From Paraglaciecola arctica BSs20135 (lineage in GTDB: Bacteria; Pseudomonadota; Gammaproteobacteria; Enterobacterales; Alteromonadaceae): a stretch of 64,000 nt of DNA. Position 1 is the stretch's first letter; every line of letters starts with the position of its first letter. Where the stretch lies: the NCBI RefSeq assembly GCF_000314995.1, contig NZ_BAEO01000065.1, forward strand, positions 248,001-312,000. The letters run 5' to 3'. The notes beneath the pieces are model-generated. The model did not search any database. It had not been told where the DNA came from and saw only the letters and a list, made by a program, of their open reading frames with translations. Made by a program: the position numbers and the translations under genes. Shown one piece after another: positions 1 to 8,437 of the stretch.

Positions 1-263
1 TGTTGTTAGTTACCCCAGGTTTTATCACAGATGGTATTGGATTTTTATTGAGTTTACCTATGACCCGCCCTCTTATCGCCAAGGGGTTAGTCAAACATTT
101 ATCCATCAAAATGGTTAATCCATCTTTTGATGGCGGTTTTGCGCAACACCAGCAACCTCATTCAACAAATCAATCTGACGATATCATCGAGGGTGAATTT
201 GAACATAAAGATAAATCGCCAGTAAACCCAGCACTTAAGGATGACTTAAGAAAACCTGACTAA
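1..263 (+). CDS. fxsA: FxsA family membrane protein, C-terminal part
   Basis: This is the C-terminal part of an FxsA-type inner-membrane protein; the start lies before the window. The visible part opens with the family's hydrophobic segment (VTPGFITDGIGFLLSLP), which in FxsA follows the early membrane helices, and then has a hydrophilic, acidic tail. FxsA of E. coli is a cytoplasmic-membrane protein known for relieving F-plasmid exclusion of phage T7; its normal role is not clear. Often fxsA sits upstream of groESL, but here a TPR protein follows on the same strand. Confidence 0.8.
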   Translation, partial: LLVTPGFITDGIGFLLSLPMTRPLIAKGLVKHLSIKMVNPSFDGGFAQHQQPHSTNQSDDIIEGEFEHKDKSPVNPALKDDLRKPD

Positions 264-306
264 GCTATATTTTACATTTTCAATAACCTTTAGCAGGTAG
301 GTTCTG

Positions 307-984
307 ATGTTTTGGCGTTGTTTGGTTTTTTTTAGCCTGTTTGTTTGTCTATCAGCTCACAGCTTTGAGCATGACGAGCACGCAGTATCAGAGCTTTATC
401 AAAAATGGTTAGCACTGCAAGTGCAAGTAAACGAACCTCTACCCAAATTAGTTACCTTAGCTAACCAAGCTGAAACTCTCACTAAACAATACCCTTTGGT
501 CCCGGATTGCTGGGCGTTGCTGGGTATGATAAAAGCCCAACAAGCAAGCTTAGTCAGTGGTCTAGAGGGGCTGAAGTTGGCCAAACAGGCTAAAGATATG
601 TTGCAAAACGCCTTGTCCCTCGATCCTTACGTTTTTTATGGTGTAGCTTACGCCGAGTTAGGTTGGCTTTATCATCGCACCCCAGGTTGGCCATTTTCCT
701 TTGGTAGCGACAAGATGGCAAGACACCTGTTTAACAAAGCCGTTAACATTAACCCAAGAAGCATAGCTGCGAATTTTCGCTACGCAGAATATTGGTTTGA
801 CCAAAAAGACTACGCTCAAGCAGAGGCCTTCTATAACGCCACTTTGAAGGCGATTAAACTACATAGCCCAATTGAACCTTACAATCGAGATTGGAGCGAA
901 CATAAAAAACAACTCGCAGACCAAATGTTAGTAAAAATACATAATAAAAACATCTACCTAAGTAAGCTTAGCCTTTCAAACTAG
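307..984 (+). CDS. Exported TPR-containing protein of unknown function
   Basis: A 225-residue protein with an N-terminal signal peptide (hydrophobic residues about 3-17, likely cleaved near SAHS-F), so periplasmic or membrane attached. The rest is helical with TPR-like periodicity: segments near residues 60-100 and 130-185 have the spacing of alanine, tyrosine and tryptophan seen in TPR arrays (for example NINPRSIAANFRYAEYWF). No enzyme motif is visible. It lies about 57 bp upstream of the response regulator of the metal-type operon and could be read with it, but the gap makes this uncertain. TPR proteins usually act as scaffolds; the partner is unknown. Confidence 0.7.
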   Translation: MFWRCLVFFSLFVCLSAHSFEHDEHAVSELYQKWLALQVQVNEPLPKLVTLANQAETLTKQYPLVPDCWALLGMIKAQQASLVSGLEGLKLAKQAKDMLQNALSLDPYVFYGVAYAELGWLYHRTPGWPFSFGSDKMARHLFNKAVNINPRSIAANFRYAEYWFDQKDYAQAEAFYNATLKAIKLHSPIEPYNRDWSEHKKQLADQMLVKIHNKNIYLSKLSLSN

Positions 985-1041
985 ATCCCTTTGGGCTACC
1001 TTATGGCCTAGAGTAGTGAGACTTTAAATAGAGTTATCAAA

Positions 1042-1716
1042 ATGCGAATTTTATTAGTCGAAGATGATGTGCAATTAGCCAGAGCCCTGCACCAATCTCT
1101 ACGTTCGGAGGGTTTTACGGCCAATCACGTCACAAATGCTAAGTCTGCTCTGTTGACCATAAAAACCAATGAATGTGACATGTTAATATTGGACTTAGGC
1201 TTACCAGATATGGATGGCCTGACATTGCTTAAGAACATTAGGCAGATGAAGGTTAATATCCCAGTTTTGGTACTCACGGCAAGAGACTCAATCGAGGATA
1301 AAATTAAGGGATTAGACCAAGGTGCAGATGATTATCTAAGTAAACCATTCGATGTAAACGAACTTATCGCACGTTTACGGGTAATCGAGAGAAGATTGGG
1401 TACGGCAACCACTTCAACTATTACAATTGGCGAGGTATGCCTAGATTGCGCTTCACATCAGTTAAGTGTCGCTGGTCAAGTCGTTGAACTGTCACGTAAA
1501 GAATTTATGTTATTGAAGGTATTGTTAGAACAAGCCGGTCGAATTCAATCAAGAGAGCAGCTTGAATCTAAGCTATACGAATGGGGTGAAGAGGTTGCAA
1601 GTAATGCGATTGAGGTACATATTCACCATTTACGCAAAAAACTCCCCGAAGCTTTTATCAAAACAATCCGCGGAGTAGGTTACAGTGTTAAAACTAACCC
1701 AAGTATAGAGGCATAA
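1042..1716 (+). CDS. OmpR/QseB-type response regulator
   Basis: A 224-residue response regulator: receiver domain at residues 1-115 with acidic pocket E7-D8-D9, phosphoacceptor D51 (LILDLGLPDMDG) and K101 (LSKPFD), followed by an OmpR-type winged helix (about 125-218) ending in the usual IKTIRGVGYSV motif. Its histidine kinase starts 2 bp after its stop, and the next three genes all overlap end to start, so it probably controls the cupredoxin/FTR1-like/outer-membrane unit downstream. The sequence is closest in style to QseB/PmrA/BasR regulators. The signal is unknown; metal or envelope stress is an inference from the neighbours. Confidence 0.88.
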   Translation: MRILLVEDDVQLARALHQSLRSEGFTANHVTNAKSALLTIKTNECDMLILDLGLPDMDGLTLLKNIRQMKVNIPVLVLTARDSIEDKIKGLDQGADDYLSKPFDVNELIARLRVIERRLGTATTSTITIGEVCLDCASHQLSVAGQVVELSRKEFMLLKVLLEQAGRIQSREQLESKLYEWGEEVASNAIEVHIHHLRKKLPEAFIKTIRGVGYSVKTNPSIEA

Positions 1717-1718
1717 AT

Positions 1719-3044
1719 TTGTCTATTCGCCGCTATCTAACACTGATTTTGTTATCCGTGATCACATTAGTTACCTTTGCGGCAGCCATTCAGGGGTATC
1801 GCAGCAGTATGGTCAAGGCAACCAGTGTATTTGACAATGAATTGCGATCTTTGACCCATGTGTTGATTAATATCACCGACTTGAGTACCCAATCATTAGC
1901 ACCACAACCTGACGCTGCTTTTATCTACCAAATATGGCAACACAACAGATTAATTGTTAGCTCCCATCCTGAGCTTAAATCCGCTATTAGTGAGTTCAAA
2001 AATGAATTTTCTGAGAACAACTTTTTAGCTCAACGTTGGCGAACCTATGGAATTTTTTTAGGATCTGAGAATAAATGGGTGCTGGTTGCACAACCTTTAA
2101 ACCGGCGTTTTGAGCTAGCAGAACAAATGATCTTGGCAGCTGTCACGCCACTCATATTAAGCATTCCGTTGTTAGCCATTATAATATTTGTATTAGTTAG
2201 CACAGGATTGCGGCCACTAAGGCGTTTATCTGACAACCTGCGCGCCAAAAAGGCTGATGACCTTACTCCAATCATCCAGAAAAATCAGCAAAACGAACTC
2301 AGCCCAGTATTAGAAACTTTGAATCAATTGTTTGAGCGATTAAACGCAGCATTTTCAAGAGAAAGGCGCTTTGCTTCAGACGCAGCCCATGAATTACGCA
2401 CCCCACTAAGTGTATTAAAAATCAATGCCCATAACCTAGCGTTAGAGCTTAACAATAACAGTACTACAAACACCAATATGCAATACCTACAACAAGGTAT
2501 TGAACGTATGAGCCATGTAGTAGAGCAAATTTTATTGTTAAACCGTACCAACCCTGAACAATACCAAGGCCAGTTTAAACCAATAAATACGGCTTCACTT
2601 TGCCAAACCGTTATCGCTAGTTTATTCCCGCAAATTGAAGCTAAAAAACAGGAGATTGAACTTCTAGGTCAAGGTGCAAACATTCAAGGCGATGAGTTTT
2701 CTCTAGGTATACTGCTGCAAAATTTAATATCCAATGCCAGTAAATACTCACCTGAAGGGTCAATGATTAGAGTCACTTTGAAAAATGTGAATAATCAGGA
2801 CATTATTCAAGTCGAAGATTCTGGCCCAGGTATTGATAAAACAGAATATCAAAGAGTATTTGAACGTTTTTATCGAATTGGAGGTGATCGTCATGCCAGT
2901 AACACTCCGGGATGTGGTTTAGGGCTAGCCATTTCCAAGCATATTGCTGAGCTGCATAATGCCACATTGAAGCTTAGCCGCTCAGAGCAACTATCAGGCT
3001 TGTCAGTTGAGCTATTATTGCCACAGGGGCAGTTCAGTGAATAA
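1719..3044 (+). CDS. QseC-type sensor histidine kinase
   Basis: A 441-residue membrane sensor kinase paired with the regulator just upstream. It has a TTG start 2 bp after that gene's stop; no better start is visible. Order of parts: transmembrane helix at about 7-25, periplasmic sensor of about 110 residues, second transmembrane helix at about 145-168, HAMP-like linker, HisKA box with phosphoacceptor H224 (AAHELRTPLS), then HATPase_c with N box (NLISNASKYSPEGS), G1 box (DSGPGID) and G2 box (GCGLGLAISK). All catalytic boxes look intact. The periplasmic part shows no recognisable ligand motif. The cupredoxin gene starts inside its 3' end. Confidence 0.88.
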   Translation: MSIRRYLTLILLSVITLVTFAAAIQGYRSSMVKATSVFDNELRSLTHVLINITDLSTQSLAPQPDAAFIYQIWQHNRLIVSSHPELKSAISEFKNEFSENNFLAQRWRTYGIFLGSENKWVLVAQPLNRRFELAEQMILAAVTPLILSIPLLAIIIFVLVSTGLRPLRRLSDNLRAKKADDLTPIIQKNQQNELSPVLETLNQLFERLNAAFSRERRFASDAAHELRTPLSVLKINAHNLALELNNNSTTNTNMQYLQQGIERMSHVVEQILLLNRTNPEQYQGQFKPINTASLCQTVIASLFPQIEAKKQEIELLGQGANIQGDEFSLGILLQNLISNASKYSPEGSMIRVTLKNVNNQDIIQVEDSGPGIDKTEYQRVFERFYRIGGDRHASNTPGCGLGLAISKHIAELHNATLKLSRSEQLSGLSVELLLPQGQFSE

Positions 3045-3408
3045 ACCTGTGAATAAAACCTTTGGCTGCGCCGCTTTATTTTTTGGCTTATTTTGTCAGT
3101 CCATTTTAGCAGCGGTTCCTGAGTATCATATTCAGCTCAAGGATCATCTGTTTTTCCCCTCGCGTATCATTATACCGGCAAATCAAAAAGTAAAACTGGT
3201 GATCGATAATCAAGACAACACACCAGAGGAGTTTGATAGTTTTTCACTAAACCGCGAGAAGGTCATTTTTGCGCATCGTAAAGCAAAAATATTTATTGGC
3301 CCTCTAAAGCCAGGAGAATACGGTTTTTTTGGCGAATATAATCCTAATACCGCCCGCGGCACTGTGATTGTTGAGCATTCAAAAAAGGAGTCACCTGATG
3401 CTAATTAA
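3037..3408 (+). CDS. Exported cupredoxin-like protein (EfeO/cupredoxin type)
   Basis: About 123 residues from a GTG start that overlaps the kinase stop by 8 bp and has a GGGG Shine-Dalgarno about 8 bp upstream; an in-frame TTG at 3007 is possible but poorer. There is a signal peptide (about 1-22, SILAA) and then a single cupredoxin beta-sandwich. The sequence PEEFDS...LNREKVI...GPLKPGEYGFFGEYN is typical of the small cupredoxins found beside FTR1 permeases and in the N-terminal domain of EfeO. The classical type 1 copper Cys/His/Met set is not obvious. It likely acts in the periplasm as a metal-handling partner of the permease encoded next. Confidence 0.8.
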   Translation: MNKPVNKTFGCAALFFGLFCQSILAAVPEYHIQLKDHLFFPSRIIIPANQKVKLVIDNQDNTPEEFDSFSLNREKVIFAHRKAKIFIGPLKPGEYGFFGEYNPNTARGTVIVEHSKKESPDAN

Positions 3409-4177
3409 TACAGTGATTTTGTTTTTGCGCGATGCTTTACCCATTTTTGTACTAGTTGTGTACTTATATGCGCACCTGCCAGCCAGTAAGTTGTGGTTAT
3501 TCTTTTGCTTGGTAGCTGGAGCCCTGTTGAGCTTGGCATATATCAATCAAATTCATATTATTGGTCAATGGTTTGATGGCAACGGAATTGAATTATCTTT
3601 ATGGCTGTCGCAATTATTAATCTACTTGTTAACCCTCGTTTTAGGATATGGATTAACTCGCGTTCAGACTTCATATCAATATTTTATGTTTTGGGTAGCG
3701 GGCTTAATGATCAGCCTAACCTTAGTGTCTAAAGGCAGTAACTTTATCTTGTACTTTGATGGCTATTTAAATCAAAGCAATGTTCTGCAACCCCTGCTGC
3801 TCGGTACTTTTTTGGGTTTAGGCATATGTTTAAGTTTAGCCGTATTGTTGTATTTAGCAGCACAGTGGTTAAAACAACAATTCGGCCCTTGGGCAACATG
3901 GTCACTAATACTTGTGTACGTTACTGGCCAACTCGTCAACGCATTACCTTTATTGGTACAGGTCGACCTTATAGATCCATCAGCCATAGCTTGGAGTAGC
4001 CAGCATCTTGTTAGCGATGAGTTTGAGTTTGGTCATTTATTTAACGTGTTATTCGGCTATCAGGCTGCACCATCTAATGCCCAAGTGACTGTTTATGTTC
4101 TCGCTTTATTGATCCCTTTGGCTATTTTTTATTGGCTTAAGCAACGTTCAGCTTCACAATCAGGTAATAAACAATGA
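3398..4177 (+). CDS. FTR1-family permease-like membrane protein with altered metal motif
   Basis: A 259-residue polytopic inner-membrane protein with about seven hydrophobic helices. The ATG at 3398 has an AAAGGAG ribosome site and overlaps the cupredoxin gene by 11 bp. The N-terminus (FLRDALPIFVLVVYL) lines up with the first FTR1 helix, normally FLREGLEA, and the C-terminal part (EFGHLFNVLFGYQAAPS, last helix after it) matches the FTR1 end. The glutamates of the REXXE iron motif are missing in helix 1 (R-D-A-L-P), and no second REXXE is seen in the middle. FTR1 proteins carry ferric iron with an oxidase or a periplasmic partner; whether this one moves iron, another metal or nothing is open. 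Confidence 0.72.
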   Translation: MLINTVILFLRDALPIFVLVVYLYAHLPASKLWLFFCLVAGALLSLAYINQIHIIGQWFDGNGIELSLWLSQLLIYLLTLVLGYGLTRVQTSYQYFMFWVAGLMISLTLVSKGSNFILYFDGYLNQSNVLQPLLLGTFLGLGICLSLAVLLYLAAQWLKQQFGPWATWSLILVYVTGQLVNALPLLVQVDLIDPSAIAWSSQHLVSDEFEFGHLFNVLFGYQAAPSNAQVTVYVLALLIPLAIFYWLKQRSASQSGNKQ

Positions 4178-4881
4178 AAGCCTTTTCTCGCCTATCCATC
4201 GCGCTTTTTTACTCACTATTTTGCATCTCAGTAAGCTGGGCTGACGGTTTCCCAGTCGACAAGGTGTATCACCCATATGTATTGGCGAATGAACGGGAAT
4301 TAGAATGGCGTTTAACCTCGAGACAAAACGACGATGGCAATGTACTGGCGCAACGATTTGCTTATGGGCATTCGGTGTCAGAATACCTAACTATTGAAGG
4401 TTACATAGTAGGAGAAAGAGACGACACTGGAGATTTTGGTCTGCAAGCTTATGAAATTGAAGCCCGCTGGATGTTAACTGACCAAGGTGAATTATGGGCT
4501 GATTGGGGCATGTTATTCGAACTCGAAAAACAACATAGAGAAGATATTTACGAATTTACCAGCGGTTTGTTATTTGAAAAAGAATTTACACAAACCAGTT
4601 TAACAATCAACGCATTGCTTGTTTATGAATGGGGTAAAGACATTCAAGATGAATTTGAAACAGAATTTAGACTCAAATATCGTTATAGGTATTTGCCTGC
4701 CTTACAACCTTCTATCGAAATCTACACAGGTGAGGATTTTGTGGGTATTGGCCCAGGCTTTATGGGGGTGCATAGATACGAAGGGCAAAAACAACTGAAA
4801 TGGGAATTAGCCTTTATTGCAGGCTTAAACGGCGACGCTAAAGACCACACTCTAAGGTTTGCACTAGAATATGAATTTTAA
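4174..4881 (+). CDS. Predicted outer-membrane beta-barrel protein
   Basis: A 235-residue exported protein; signal peptide about 1-23 (ending SVSWA-DG). The start overlaps the permease stop (ATGA). The mature part is built of alternating polar/aromatic strands with turns rich in Asp/Gly and ends in Phe (LRFALEYEF), the usual C-terminal signal for BAM-dependent barrel insertion. No named family is recognised. Its place as the last gene of the two-component/cupredoxin/FTR1-like unit suggests an outer-membrane channel or binding partner for the same substrate; this is inference. Confidence 0.65.
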   Translation: MKAFSRLSIALFYSLFCISVSWADGFPVDKVYHPYVLANERELEWRLTSRQNDDGNVLAQRFAYGHSVSEYLTIEGYIVGERDDTGDFGLQAYEIEARWMLTDQGELWADWGMLFELEKQHREDIYEFTSGLLFEKEFTQTSLTINALLVYEWGKDIQDEFETEFRLKYRYRYLPALQPSIEIYTGEDFVGIGPGFMGVHRYEGQKQLKWELAFIAGLNGDAKDHTLRFALEYEF

Positions 4882-4995
4882 CCACTCATATCTGGCCTAA
4901 AAGGTGCTTGGTGTTATTTTAGACCTGAATAGATTTACCCTAAAGTAACTGAGTAAATCCCTGAAGCCCCTTTAAAAATAAGCGAAGGATAAGAT

Positions 4996-7170
4996 ATGAG
5001 TGGAATGACACCTCGTAAAAATGCAATAACTGAAATCACTAATCGCGCACCAAAATCGTGCAAAATGCCTGAACCATTGACCAAGATTTGGGCAACAGAC
5101 GTATTTAGCCTAACAGCCATGGAAGAAGCATTATCAAAAAATGCATTTAAAGCGATTAAAAAAACCGTTCAAACAGGCGCTACATTAGATTCAGCAACAG
5201 CGGATATTGTTGCCGCTGCCATGAAAGATTGGGCGATAGGCAAAGGGGTAAAGTTCTTCTCTCATATTTTTTACCCTATGACCAATATTACTGCTGAAAA
5301 ACACGATGGCTTTATCATCACTAATTCAGACGGCGGGGCCATTACCGAGTTCACCGGCAGCTTGTTAATTAAGGGTGAGCCTGATGGTTCTTCTTTCCCA
5401 AATGGCAGCTTACGCATGACCAATGCAGCGCGAGGTTATACGGCTTGGGATCCAACCAGCCCAGCCTATGTCATGCACACTGCTAACGGCGCGACATTAA
5501 TGATCCCCAGTGTGTTTATGTCGTGGACTGGTGAAGCCTTAGATAAAAAAATACCGTTGCTTCGATCAAATAAAGCCATGGACAAAGCAGCACAAAAAGT
5601 ATTGTCTCTTATGGGTGAGACAGAGATTGCCACCCTAAATTCCAGTTGTGGTGCTGAGCAAGAATACTTCCTAGTAGATGAACATTTTGCCAACGCTCGT
5701 CCAGATTTATTATTAGCAGGGCGCACCTTATTTGGTGCACCACCTGCTAAAGGTCAACAATTTGATGATCACTATTTCGGTGCAATCCCAGCTCGCGTAC
5801 AAGTTTTCATGCAAGATTTCGAAGACAAACTCTACCGCTTAGGTATTCCAGCCAAAACTCATCATAACGAAGTGGCACCTGGGCAATTTGAAATCGCTCC
5901 ATATTATGAAGCTGCCAATGTTGCAGCAGATCATCAACAACTGTTGATGACACTTATGAAAAGCACCGCTAAAGAGCATGGTTTTTTATGTTTATTACAT
6001 GAAAAACCTTTTGCTGGAGTTAATGGTTCAGGTAAACACGTTAATTGGTCGGTCGGTAACGCCACTCAAGGTAATTTACTCGATCCAGGTAGCACTCCTC
6101 ACTCCAACCTAAACTTCTTATTATTCTGTGGCGCAGTTATTCGTGGCGTACACAAATATGGTCCACTTTTAAGAGCAGTGATCGCGTCAGCTGCAAATGA
6201 TCACCGTCTTGGTGCAAACGAAGCGCCACCAGCTATTTTATCTGTCTACTTGGGTACCCAATTAGAAAGTGTGTTTAACGATATTAAAGAAGGCAAATTG
6301 TTAGAAAAAGCCAAGGGCGGCTTGATGGATCTTGGCCTATCACAAATTCTCCAATTTGAACGTGATCCCGGCGACCGTAACCGTACCTCACCATTTGCCT
6401 TTACTGGCAATCGTTTTGAATTTAGAGCGGTAGGTTCATCGCAGTCGGTATCAGGCCCATTAGTAGCCATGAATACCATGTTAGCCGATTCACTCAATTG
6501 GATAGCCGACAAACTCGAAGCGGTAATGGCCAAAGGTGAAGACCAAACGGCTGCTGTTATCACTGTATTGCAAGAGTTAATGGAACTACATGGTAATGTG
6601 ATATTTGGTGGTGATGGGTATTCTAGCGAATGGCACCAAGAGGCAGTAGAAAAACGTGGTCTGAAGAACATTCCTACTAGCGCTGATGCCTTGCCTGCCT
6701 TTAAAGAAGAATCGATAATAAAACTGTTTGAATCAACTGGCGTATTCTCACCTGCAGAGCTTGCGAGTAGATTTGAGGTTTATTCAGAACAATACATTCT
6801 GACTATAGAGATGGAAGCAAAATTAGTTGTCGGCATGGCCAATACTAGAATATATCCAGCCACCATTGAATATCTAGACAGCCTTTCCAGCACAGCGACT
6901 AATCTTAGCAAACTGAACATTACCATCAGCCATAATAGCATTGATGAAATTGCCTCTGAAACCGACGCCATGATGGCTGCGGTTAGCAAACTTAAAGATG
7001 CTTTAAGTCTTGCAGACTTTGCCAGCACAGAAGCGCATATGAACCATTGTGCAGATGTTTTATGTCCGCTTATGTTAGAAGTGCGTTCTCATGCAGACGC
7101 CCTAGAGCTAATGGTATCAGATGACTTATGGCCATTGCCTAAGTATCAAGAAATGCTGTTTATCAAGTAA
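4996..7170 (+). CDS. glnN: Type III glutamine synthetase
   Basis: A 724-residue glutamine synthetase of the GSIII class, which makes glutamine from glutamate, ammonia and ATP in the cytoplasm. The length is that of GSIII (about 700-730) and not of GlnA (about 470). Visible catalytic blocks: EQEYFLVDE near residue 218, the block HHNEVAPGQFEIAP near 293-306, and the nucleotide/glutamate region with NGSGKHVNWSVGN near 343-355, followed by RDPGDRNRTSPFAFTGNRFEFR. It stands alone with its own terminator. GSIII is scattered in marine gammaproteobacteria, often beside a type I enzyme, probably for nitrogen-poor conditions. Confidence 0.95.
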   Translation: MSGMTPRKNAITEITNRAPKSCKMPEPLTKIWATDVFSLTAMEEALSKNAFKAIKKTVQTGATLDSATADIVAAAMKDWAIGKGVKFFSHIFYPMTNITAEKHDGFIITNSDGGAITEFTGSLLIKGEPDGSSFPNGSLRMTNAARGYTAWDPTSPAYVMHTANGATLMIPSVFMSWTGEALDKKIPLLRSNKAMDKAAQKVLSLMGETEIATLNSSCGAEQEYFLVDEHFANARPDLLLAGRTLFGAPPAKGQQFDDHYFGAIPARVQVFMQDFEDKLYRLGIPAKTHHNEVAPGQFEIAPYYEAANVAADHQQLLMTLMKSTAKEHGFLCLLHEKPFAGVNGSGKHVNWSVGNATQGNLLDPGSTPHSNLNFLLFCGAVIRGVHKYGPLLRAVIASAANDHRLGANEAPPAILSVYLGTQLESVFNDIKEGKLLEKAKGGLMDLGLSQILQFERDPGDRNRTSPFAFTGNRFEFRAVGSSQSVSGPLVAMNTMLADSLNWIADKLEAVMAKGEDQTAAVITVLQELMELHGNVIFGGDGYSSEWHQEAVEKRGLKNIPTSADALPAFKEESIIKLFESTGVFSPAELASRFEVYSEQYILTIEMEAKLVVGMANTRIYPATIEYLDSLSSTATNLSKLNITISHNSIDEIASETDAMMAAVSKLKDALSLADFASTEAHMNHCADVLCPLMLEVRSHADALELMVSDDLWPLPKYQEMLFIK

Positions 7171-7187
7171 TAAACTAAAAGCAAACC

Positions 7188-7223
7188 AAAAAGGAAAAGA
7201 GCTTAGGCTCTTTTCCTTTTTTT
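7188..7223 (+). terminator. Rho-independent terminator after glnN
   Basis: A hairpin of about 14 bp (AAAGGAAAAGAGC pairing with GCTCTTTTCCTTT around a 4-base loop) followed by a run of seven T, starting 17 bp after the glnN stop. Confidence 0.88.
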
Positions 7224-7298
7224 GTGCCCACTTAAAGCTTGCTAAATGTTATCCTCAGCAAACTGATTTACCGTTAAAAATTCACTGAGAAAGACAAA

Positions 7299-7574
7299 AT
7301 GAAAGCCTGCGCCTGCCATATTTTAGTCAAAGACAAAGCCCTAGCCGAAAAACTCAAAAGCCAACTCGATAAAGGCGGTAACTTTCATCAATTAGCAAAA
7401 AAGCACTCTATTTGTCCAACAGGAAAAAAAGGTGGTGACTTAGGTGAGTTTAGTCCAGGTACTATGGTCAAAGCCTTTGATAATGTGGTGTTTAAAAAGG
7501 AAATACTGACAGTACATGGTCCAGTGAAAACCCAGTTTGGTTATCATTTGATTAAGACACTTTATCGAAGTTAA
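7299..7574 (+). CDS. ppiC: Parvulin-type peptidyl-prolyl cis-trans isomerase
   Basis: A 91-residue stand-alone parvulin, the size of E. coli PpiC (93). It speeds cis-trans isomerisation of prolyl peptide bonds. There is no signal peptide, so it is cytoplasmic. Family motifs seen: ACHILVKD at the N-terminus, [23 protein letters not shown] in two adjoining parts in the middle, and [12 protein letters not shown] at the end, including the conserved active-site histidines. It is monocistronic between the glnN terminator and a long gene-free stretch. Confidence 0.93.
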   Translation: MKACACHILVKDKALAEKLKSQLDKGGNFHQLAKKHSICPTGKKGGDLGEFSPGTMVKAFDNVVFKKEILTVHGPVKTQFGYHLIKTLYRS

Positions 7575-8437
7575 ATACTAGGCTCGCCTTGGTAATGTTA
7601 GACAAGGTATATCATTACCTAAACATAGTTAGGCGGAACATCCTGTACAAGATCAGTGATTTAATATAAATGAGGCATAACCAGCTTTGTTAGGAGGACG
7701 AAGAAAGCACGCTTCGCGCCATCCTCCATGATGGTTTGAGTAATTCAAGATCGGCTTCCTTAACTTTTGTAGAGCAAATTTGTCAAAGCGATCATAGGCC
7801 TATGAATCAGGAATTAATGTTTTATCCCATTTGCATAAGTTGAGAAGGGCTGGGGTGACAGGCCGCTTCGATACCGGACGGTCGAGCGTTAAGCCTGATG
7901 GTGAAGTTTGTGCCAATACCCGACAGACATAGCTCGCTGTCCGACTTAGCGGTTATAGCAGATTACAGACGGTGAGGTTTTTTAAGATATTACACCTCGC
8001 TGACGGCGCAGATATTGAAGATATTACACGTCATTCCCTCGGAGGAGGGAACCCACTAACATTTACCGTGCAGCCAATTTTAATCGTTTAAAAACAGTAT
8101 GATATTAGTGTATTTCAATCAATTTTAACTTTGGAAATAAGATACTTTATTACCATCCACAGATGTTGTTGGAGGTTCCCGCCTTCGCGGGAATGACGGA
8201 TAATATATGGGAGGATGTCAGCGACTGCTTTCTCAGTAAACTTGCCATTGAAGGCGTCATTACTGACAGGCGGTTGATCGCTCAAAGTTCCAATTGAAAG
8301 AGCCAAACGCGACTGGCAGCTATCTTGGGCAAAGCAGTCATTCGACTGAGATAAATCGAACGACAGTTCCTCGTTCATTTAGACAATCACTATTCTTCTA
8401 TAAACGGCTCATTAAGCCTTCAGTGCCTATCAGCACT
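7575..8437. other. Gene-free stretch with palindromic repeats
   Basis: No convincing gene was found in these 863 bases on either strand. They hold two related palindromic units in opposite orientation (about 8029-8055 and 8171-8200), a short repeated string (AAGATATTACAC at 7985-7996 and again near 8018-8029) and an inverted pair GGAGGA/TCCTCC near 7693-7730. An open frame on the minus strand (8115-8378) is carried partly by one of the palindromes and is not believed. Confidence 0.55.
8171..8200. repeat. REP-like palindrome (GTTCCCGC/GCGGGAA type)
   Basis: A short hairpin (TTCCCGC, loop CTTC, GCGGGAA) flanked by GGAGG and ATGACGG. This class of small extragenic palindrome is frequent in proteobacterial genomes. 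A diverged unit in the other direction lies near 8029-8055 (CATTCCCTCGGAGGAGGGAA). Neither sits next to a recognisable transposase. Confidence 0.6.

Noticed and set aside
6246-6671. Minus-strand open frame of 141 codons inside glnN
   Set aside because: It is the shadow of a strongly conserved glutamine synthetase frame; no ribosome site.
8115-8378. Minus-strand open frame of 87 codons
   Set aside because: Its C-terminal part (HSREGGN) is translated from a REP-like palindrome, and there is no good ribosome site or known family. Treated as chance.
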